Positions 5,038 to 8,765 of a DNA stretch of 8,765 nt are shown one piece after another (within the stretch, counting starts at the first letter, position 1; the number at the start of each line of letters is the position of its first letter). The notes beneath the pieces are model-generated. The model made no database searches. It saw nothing but the letters and a program-made list of their open reading frames with translations, and was not told the origin of the DNA. This stretch comes from Nocardioidaceae bacterium. Lineage in GTDB: Bacteria; Actinomycetota; Actinomycetes; Propionibacteriales; Nocardioidaceae. The stretch is taken from positions 1 to 8,765 of the forward strand of contig JACCSH010000265.1 in the NCBI GenBank assembly GCA_013813125.1, written 5' to 3'. The translations under genes were made by a program, and so were the position numbers.

Positions 5038-6378
5038 GTGACGATCCCCAGCTTGGAGCAGCTGTACGCCTTGGGCGCAGCACAGCAGCCGACCTGGCCG
5101 GATCCAGCCGCGCTCGAGTCGGCGGTGACTACGCTGCGGTCTCTTCCCCCGCTCGTCTTCGCCGGCGAGTGCGACGAACTCACCGCCCACCTGGGTGATG
5201 TAGCCAGCGGGAAGGCCTTTGTCTTACAGGGCGGTGACTGCGCCGAGACGTTCGCCGGCCTCACCGCCGAGAACGTGCGCGCGAAGCTCCAGGTGCTCTT
5301 GCAGATGGCGGTCGTGCTCACCTACGCCGCCGCGGTTCCGGTAGTGAAGGTAGGTCGCATCGCAGGCCAGTACGCCAAGCCCAGGTCCAACGACTTGGAG
5401 GTTCGAGAAGGCGTCGAGCTACCGGCCTATCGCGGTGACGCGGTCAACGGCTTTGACTTCGACGCGATCAGCCGCGTCCCAGACCCGCAACGGCTGGTGC
5501 AGGTGTACAACTCATCGGCGGCCACGCTGAATCTCTGCCGCGCCTTTTTGCAGGGCGGTTATGCCGACCTCCGCGAGATGCATGCGTGGAACACCGACTT
5601 CGTCCGCACCAGTCCGGTGGGCGCGGCCTATGAGAAGATGGCCAGCGATATCGACCGGGCGCTCGACTTCATGCGGGCGATCGGAGCCGAGTCTGAGGAG
5701 CTGCACCGGGTCAATTTCCACAGCAGCCACGAGGCATTGATCCTCGAGTACGAACATGCCCTCACCCGCATCGACTCGCGCACGAGCCTTCCCTATGACG
5801 TGTCCGGTCATTTCCTTTGGATCGGAGAGCGCACCCGCCAACTCGGGGGGGCGCATGTCGAGCTGATGTCCCGGGTGCGCAACCCCTTGGGCGTGAAGCT
5901 CGGCCCGACTGCCTCGCCAGACGACGCGGTTGCGCTGGCAGAGAAGCTCAACCCCGACAATTCGCCGGGTCGGCTCACCTTCATCACCCGGATGGGTGCG
6001 AGGAGAATCCGCGACGCGCTGCCGAACCTGGTCGAAAAGGTCACCGCTGCCGGCGTGGTTGTCGCCTGGGTGACCGACCCCATGCACGGCAACACATTCG
6101 AGACGTCGACCGGCTACAAGACCCGCCGCTTCGACGACGTGATCGACGAGGTACGCGGTTTTTTCGAAGTGCACCGCGCCCTCGGGACGTGGCCGGGTGG
6201 ACTCCACGTCGAGCTGACCGGCGGCGACGTGACCGAGTGCCTCGGAGGAGGAGAGGCGCTCGACGAGCAGCGCCTGGCACATCACTACGACTCGGCGTGT
6301 GACCCCCGGTTGAACCGCACCCAGTCGCTCGAGCTCGCCTTCTTGGTGGCCGACATGCTACGCGAGAGCCGCGACTGA
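5038..6378 (+). CDS. aroG: Class II 3-deoxy-D-arabino-heptulosonate 7-phosphate (DAHP) synthase
   Basis: Condenses phosphoenolpyruvate and erythrose 4-phosphate into DAHP, the first step of the shikimate pathway to aromatic amino acids (cytosol). It has 446 residues. Metal ligands expected from M. tuberculosis AroG are present with a constant offset of 19: Cys68 in QGGDCAET, His350 in DPMHGNT, Glu392 in HVELTGG and Asp422 in CDPRLN. Substrate-binding Arg107, Arg265 (GERTRQ), Lys287 (VKLGP) and Arg318 (TRMG) also fit, implying no net insertion across the catalytic core. The N-terminus begins about 19 residues later than the mycobacterial enzyme, whose N-terminal extension takes part in oligomerisation and feedback control. 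GTG at 5038 is the only plausible start: earlier in-frame starts lie inside phosphofructokinase, and a -10 box 7 nt upstream with no Shine-Dalgarno suggests a leaderless message. The threonine aldolase gene follows after 77 nt. Confidence 0.95.
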   Translation: MTIPSLEQLYALGAAQQPTWPDPAALESAVTTLRSLPPLVFAGECDELTAHLGDVASGKAFVLQGGDCAETFAGLTAENVRAKLQVLLQMAVVLTYAAAVPVVKVGRIAGQYAKPRSNDLEVREGVELPAYRGDAVNGFDFDAISRVPDPQRLVQVYNSSAATLNLCRAFLQGGYADLREMHAWNTDFVRTSPVGAAYEKMASDIDRALDFMRAIGAESEELHRVNFHSSHEALILEYEHALTRIDSRTSLPYDVSGHFLWIGERTRQLGGAHVELMSRVRNPLGVKLGPTASPDDAVALAEKLNPDNSPGRLTFITRMGARRIRDALPNLVEKVTAAGVVVAWVTDPMHGNTFETSTGYKTRRFDDVIDEVRGFFEVHRALGTWPGGLHVELTGGDVTECLGGGEALDEQRLAHHYDSACDPRLNRTQSLELAFLVADMLRESRD

Positions 6379-6415
6379 CAAGCCCTCCCGGCAGGTGGCT
6401 CTCGACGACAGAGCC
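6364..6415 (+). other. Mutually exclusive hairpin arms between DAHP synthase and threonine aldolase
   Basis: GGCTCTC at 6397-6403 can pair with GAGAGCC at 6364-6370 (7 bp, at the end of the DAHP synthase gene). Its first six bases can instead pair with AGAGCC at 6410-6415 (6 bp, loop of 7). Both structures cannot form together, an arrangement seen in attenuators. No U-tract follows the downstream hairpin, so intrinsic termination is doubtful. mRNA processing or control of ribosome access to the AGGAGG at 6443 is an alternative. Confidence 0.25.
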
Positions 6416-6442
6416 GGGGCGAGTTTCCACGACGACCGGCCG

Positions 6443-6448
6443 AGGAGG
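6443..6448 (+). promoter_or_regulatory. Ribosome-binding site fixing the GTG start of threonine aldolase
   Basis: AGGAGG lies 7 nt before the GTG at 6456 and is a near-perfect complement of the 16S rRNA tail. It settles the non-ATG start, which also matches the conserved (M)IDLRSDTVTRP beginning of the family. Confidence 0.8.
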
Positions 6449-6455
6449 CGGAACC

Positions 6456-7457
6456 GTGATCGACCTACGCAGTGACACTGTCACGAGACCCACCGAGGGC
6501 ATGCGCGAAGCGATGGCCACCGCCGACGTGGGCGATGACGTGTACGCCGAGGATCCCACGGTGCGCAGCCTCGAAGAGAAAGTGGCAGACCTGTTCGGAT
6601 TCCAGGCGGCCCTCTTCACGGTGACCGGCTCCCTGGCCAACTTGCTGGCGGTGCGCAGTCTGGTCCAGCCCGGTGCTGAGGTGCTGTGCGAGTCAGGAGC
6701 CCACATCGCCCGCGCTGAGCTCGGCGCGCACGCAGCGATCAGCGGTTTGACCATGCGCACCTGGTCTGATGCTCGCGGACGCGCCGATTTGGGTGCGATC
6801 GAGTCGCTCATCGCTCCCGACCTCGGCCCGTTCCTGGTCCGTACCACGTGTGTCTCGATCGAGAACACCCACAACTTCGCAGGCGGTCGAGTCCAGCCGC
6901 TCGAGACACTGACCGCTCTGCGGGAGCTGGCTGACCGCCACGGCATCGACGTGCACCTCGACGGCGCCAGGATCTGGAACGCCTCCGTGGCGACCGGTGC
7001 CTCGCTGGCGCAACTGGCGGCGTGCGCCGACACCATGGCGGTTTGCCTGTCGAAGGGGCTTGGTGCCCCGATCGGCTCGTTGATGCTGGCTGGTACCGAC
7101 GCGATCTCTGAGGCCCGAGTGGAGCGCAAGCGTCTCGGTGGCGGCTGGCGCCAAGCCGGCCTGTTGGCCGCCGCTGGTCACTATGCACTCGACCACCACA
7201 TCGCCCGGCTCGCTGACGACCACGAGCATGCGCGGTTGATCGCCGAGGCTGCCGGCTGCCCCCCCGAAGGAGTGGAGACCAACATCGTCGTCATAGAGAC
7301 GGCCGATGCGGCGGGACTGGTCGAGCGGTGCCGCCAGGGCGGGGTGTTGGTCGGTGCTGTCGGGCCTCGCGTGGTGCGGGCCGTGACTCACCTCGACATC
7401 AGCCGAGAGGACGCGGTCAAGGCGGCAGCAGTCATTGCCGCAGCCCTACACCCCTGA
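6456..7457 (+). CDS. ltaE: Low-specificity L-threonine aldolase (PLP-dependent)
   Basis: Cleaves L-threonine or L-allo-threonine to glycine and acetaldehyde using pyridoxal phosphate (cytosol). The 333 residues align by eye with E. coli LtaE from end to end: IDLRSDTVTRP at 2-12, VGDDVYAEDPTV at 25-36, TGSLAN at 57-62 (phosphate region), His83 (expected to stack on PLP), ENTHN at 136-140, HLDGAR at 167-172 (Asp contacts the pyridine nitrogen), CLSKGLG at 197-203 with Schiff-base Lys200, and THLDISRE at 311-318. Nothing is missing. A related beta-eliminating lyase activity on other beta-hydroxy amino acids is possible, since this fold is broad in substrate use. It is co-directional with DAHP synthase and no TAnnnT promoter is visible in the 77 nt gap, so it is probably co-transcribed. 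Its stop overlaps the convergent EamA gene by 12 bp. Confidence 0.95.
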   Translation: MIDLRSDTVTRPTEGMREAMATADVGDDVYAEDPTVRSLEEKVADLFGFQAALFTVTGSLANLLAVRSLVQPGAEVLCESGAHIARAELGAHAAISGLTMRTWSDARGRADLGAIESLIAPDLGPFLVRTTCVSIENTHNFAGGRVQPLETLTALRELADRHGIDVHLDGARIWNASVATGASLAQLAACADTMAVCLSKGLGAPIGSLMLAGTDAISEARVERKRLGGGWRQAGLLAAAGHYALDHHIARLADDHEHARLIAEAAGCPPEGVETNIVVIETADAAGLVERCRQGGVLVGAVGPRVVRAVTHLDISREDAVKAAAVIAAALHP

Positions 7458-8354
7458 GAGCCCGCGAGCCGGGAGTTGCTGGACCTCGGCTTCGTCCATC
7501 TCTTTGGGGGCGAGTTCGACCACGAACATTGCGGCCAGCACGAGACTGCCTCCTACTGCCATCCGGGCGGTGAGCAGCTCGCCGCCAAAGAGCACGGCGA
7601 ATACCGCCGCAAAGACCGGCTCCATCGTCATGATGACTGCGGCCCTCGTCGAGGACAGGTGCGCCTGCGCCCAGGTCTGCGCCAGCAGGGCTCCCGCTCC
7701 CGCGACAACGGCCATGTACAGCAAAGACCACCACCCGCTGTTTGTCTGGGGAGCCGCTATGCCGTTGGGGGCGCTTGCCGCCGTACAAACGACGGCGATC
7801 ACGATCATCTGCACCACCGAGAGCCCCAAGGCGTTGGCGGCCGATGCCCACTGCCCCAGACCGAGGATATGCACGGCGTACAGCACTGCGGAGGCGAAGA
7901 CAAGTGCCACGCCCGGTGAAACCGCCAAGCCTTGGAGGGACAAGAATCCGAGCCCGATGGTCGCCAGGAGGACGGCGAACCACACCCATCTGCCGATACG
8001 CTGGCGCAGCACAAGGGCAGCGAGAAGCGGGGTCAGGATGACGTACATGCCGGTCACGAATCCTGAGACGCTCGCCGAGGTGCGTTCCAGGCCGAACGTC
8101 TGCAACACCTGAGCGACGCCGTACACCAACCCCAGCAGAACGCCGCGCTTCACCTCCTGGCTCGACAGCCGCATCATCGAACGGGGAGCGAGAGCGACAA
8201 GCACAGCTGCCGCCAGGACGAAGCGGACCGACAAGAAGTCCAAGACGGAGATCTCGTCGAGAAGGTCCTTGATCAAGAAGAACGTGGAACCCCAGGCTGC
8301 GGTTACCCCGACCAGAGCCAACGTGGGCAGGACGCCGACAGCTCGAAGGTTCAC
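7446..8354 (-). CDS. EamA/DMT-superfamily membrane transporter (putative metabolite exporter)
   Basis: A 302-residue integral membrane protein with about ten hydrophobic segments in two repeated EamA halves. The first half covers about 10-141, with the typical AWGSTF at 20-25 and later TGMYVILTPLLAALVL at about 101-116. The second covers about 148-281, with MEPVFAAVFAVLFGGE at about 244-259 as the hallmark of the repeat. The tail is short and charged. Family members (YdcZ/RhaT/RarD-like) export amino acids, nucleobases or other small metabolites; the substrate cannot be read from sequence. Neighbours (threonine aldolase, DAHP synthase) hint at amino-acid-related metabolites, as a guess. The GTG at 8354 gives the usual N-terminal length; a TAGGCT box 6 nt upstream fits a leaderless message, although GAGG very close to the start could act as a poor ribosome-binding site. 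It converges with and overlaps the 3' end of threonine aldolase by 12 bp. Confidence 0.9.
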   Translation of the reverse strand: MNLRAVGVLPTLALVGVTAAWGSTFFLIKDLLDEISVLDFLSVRFVLAAAVLVALAPRSMMRLSSQEVKRGVLLGLVYGVAQVLQTFGLERTSASVSGFVTGMYVILTPLLAALVLRQRIGRWVWFAVLLATIGLGFLSLQGLAVSPGVALVFASAVLYAVHILGLGQWASAANALGLSVVQMIVIAVVCTAASAPNGIAAPQTNSGWWSLLYMAVVAGAGALLAQTWAQAHLSSTRAAVIMTMEPVFAAVFAVLFGGELLTARMAVGGSLVLAAMFVVELAPKEMDEAEVQQLPARGLSGV

Positions 8355-8360
8355 CGCCTC

Positions 8361-8366
8361 AGCCTA
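8361..8366 (-). promoter_or_regulatory. Putative -10 box (TAGGCT) for the EamA transporter, leaderless geometry
   Basis: On the minus strand TAGGCT ends 6 nt before the GTG at 8354. It matches TAnnnT and would place the transcription start at or within a nucleotide of the start codon. The -35 region is not convincing. It lies in the 82 nt gap downstream of the PASTA protein gene, so the transporter may have its own promoter. Confidence 0.42.
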
Positions 8367-8400
8367 ATGAGCCGCCGAACGTGCAGCCATGGTGACCAAC

Positions 8401-8417
8401 CTGGCGGTTTCTGCCAG
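8401..8417 (-). terminator. Weak hairpin after the PASTA protein gene
   Basis: CTGGC and GCCAG (8401-8405 and 8413-8417) form a 5 bp stem with a 7 nt loop, starting 19 nt after the stop of the PASTA protein gene. No U-tract follows on either strand, so it may only slow or trim the message. Short GC stems of this kind are frequent in GC-rich DNA. Confidence 0.2.
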
Positions 8418-8436
8418 CTGCTGTGGCGTCTCGACG

Positions 8437-8765
8437 TCAGACGACGGTGAGGGTGATGGTGGAACCGAACGGAGCCAGCTCATCTGCGCCGACACTTTGT
8501 CCGACCACGAAGCCGAGGCCGAAGTAGGGATCGGCCCGCTCCGTCTCCACCGTGAAGCCGAGATTTTCGAGTGTGGCGGTGGCATCGCCGGTGCCGAAGC
8601 TGTAGACGTTGGGCACCTCGACGAGTCGAGGGCCGAGGCTGACGACGAGCCTGACCGTGTCCCCCGCGTAGCGGGTTCCCCGAGACGGTGTCTGCGAAAG
8701 AACGACTCCCTCAGCGGCCCGGTCGTCGTAGCGCTCCTCGATCTTCACCTTCAGCCCGAGCGACT
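8437..8765 (-). CDS. C-terminus of a PASTA-repeat protein, probably a PknB/PknL-type Ser/Thr protein kinase (cut by window edge)
   Basis: The frame is open to the right edge; 109 C-terminal residues are visible, so no start can be assigned. Two PASTA units are recognisable. A partial one ends with VVLSQTPSRGTRYAGDTVRLVVSLG shortened here to its hallmarks: a Q-x-P near the middle, a Gly before the last strand and a closing VxVSLG. A full last unit opens with VEVPNV, has the ATATLENLGF helix and ends ITLTVV directly before the stop. In actinobacteria such repeats form the extracellular, muropeptide-sensing part of membrane Ser/Thr kinases that regulate cell-wall growth. Kinase identity is inferred from the repeats and from the pknL-aroG-plsC neighbourhood known in Corynebacteriales (M. 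tuberculosis PknL itself lacks PASTA repeats; the corynebacterial one has them). A penicillin-binding protein is a less likely alternative. The EamA gene follows on the same strand after 82 nt. Confidence 0.8.
   Translation of the reverse strand, partial: SLGLKVKIEERYDDRAAEGVVLSQTPSRGTRYAGDTVRLVVSLGPRLVEVPNVYSFGTGDATATLENLGFTVETERADPYFGLGFVVGQSVGADELAPFGSTITLTVV

Noticed and set aside
3951..5321. Minus-strand open frame of 456 codons spanning phosphofructokinase and the start of DAHP synthase
   Set aside because: It covers two clear plus-strand enzymes and their gap, has no recognisable domain, and is explained by third-position GC bias.
8364..8585. Small minus-strand open frame between the PASTA protein and the EamA gene
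   Set aside because: It mostly overlaps the PASTA domain in another frame and has shadow-like composition; no support as a gene.
1..8765. tRNA, rRNA, CRISPR array, insertion sequence, phage gene, toxin-antitoxin or defence system
   Set aside because: No direct-repeat arrays, transposase motifs, terminal inverted repeats or RNA-gene landmarks were seen by eye; nearly all sequence is accounted for by intact core genes.

Overview
The window looks like chromosomal core sequence from a high-GC Gram-positive bacterium (Actinomycetota). Reasons are the GC-rich third codon positions (which also create long antisense open frames), GTG/TTG starts, a mycobacterial-type class II DAHP synthase, a group III phosphofructokinase, and a PASTA-domain protein at the right edge. 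The order PASTA kinase / class II DAHP synthase / PlsC-type acyltransferase recalls the pknL-aroG-plsC neighbourhood of Mycobacterium and Corynebacterium. The genus cannot be assigned from the sequence alone. No mobile element, CRISPR array, tRNA or rRNA was seen, and no gene-free stretch exceeds 300 bases.

Left third (1-2911, minus strand, read right to left): an alpha/beta-hydrolase (lipase/carboxylesterase type) overlaps by 11 bp a membrane-anchored protein of unknown function. After a 10 bp gap comes a protein of the LOR/SDH-domain (TIGR00300, ornithine-cyclodeaminase-like) family, which runs off the left edge almost complete. This last gene has no Shine-Dalgarno but a TAnnnT box 7 nt before its ATG.

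Middle (3036-7457, plus strand): a divergent promoter region separates the left block from four genes. These are a PlsC-like 1-acylglycerol-3-phosphate acyltransferase, a 6-phosphofructokinase carrying the Asp104/Lys124 signature of pyrophosphate-dependent enzymes, a class II DAHP synthase (first step of the shikimate pathway) and a low-specificity L-threonine aldolase. Phosphofructokinase (glycolysis, leading to PEP) and DAHP synthase (which uses PEP) are separated by only 16 nt, so they may be linked functionally and partly co-transcribed. DAHP synthase also appears to have a leaderless start of its own.

Right third (7446-8765, minus strand): an EamA/DMT-family exporter converges on the threonine aldolase and overlaps it by 12 bp. 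An exporter beside an amino-acid enzyme could handle a related metabolite, but this is only inference. Upstream is the C-terminus of a PASTA-repeat protein, probably a PknB/PknL-like serine/threonine kinase, cut by the right edge.

Most of the window is housekeeping metabolism, and I see no convincing new multi-gene system. The points most worth checking are the predicted pyrophosphate use by the phosphofructokinase, three start codons with the layout of leaderless transcripts, a perfect 14 bp palindrome before the phosphofructokinase gene, mutually exclusive hairpins between DAHP synthase and threonine aldolase, and the uncharacterised membrane protein.
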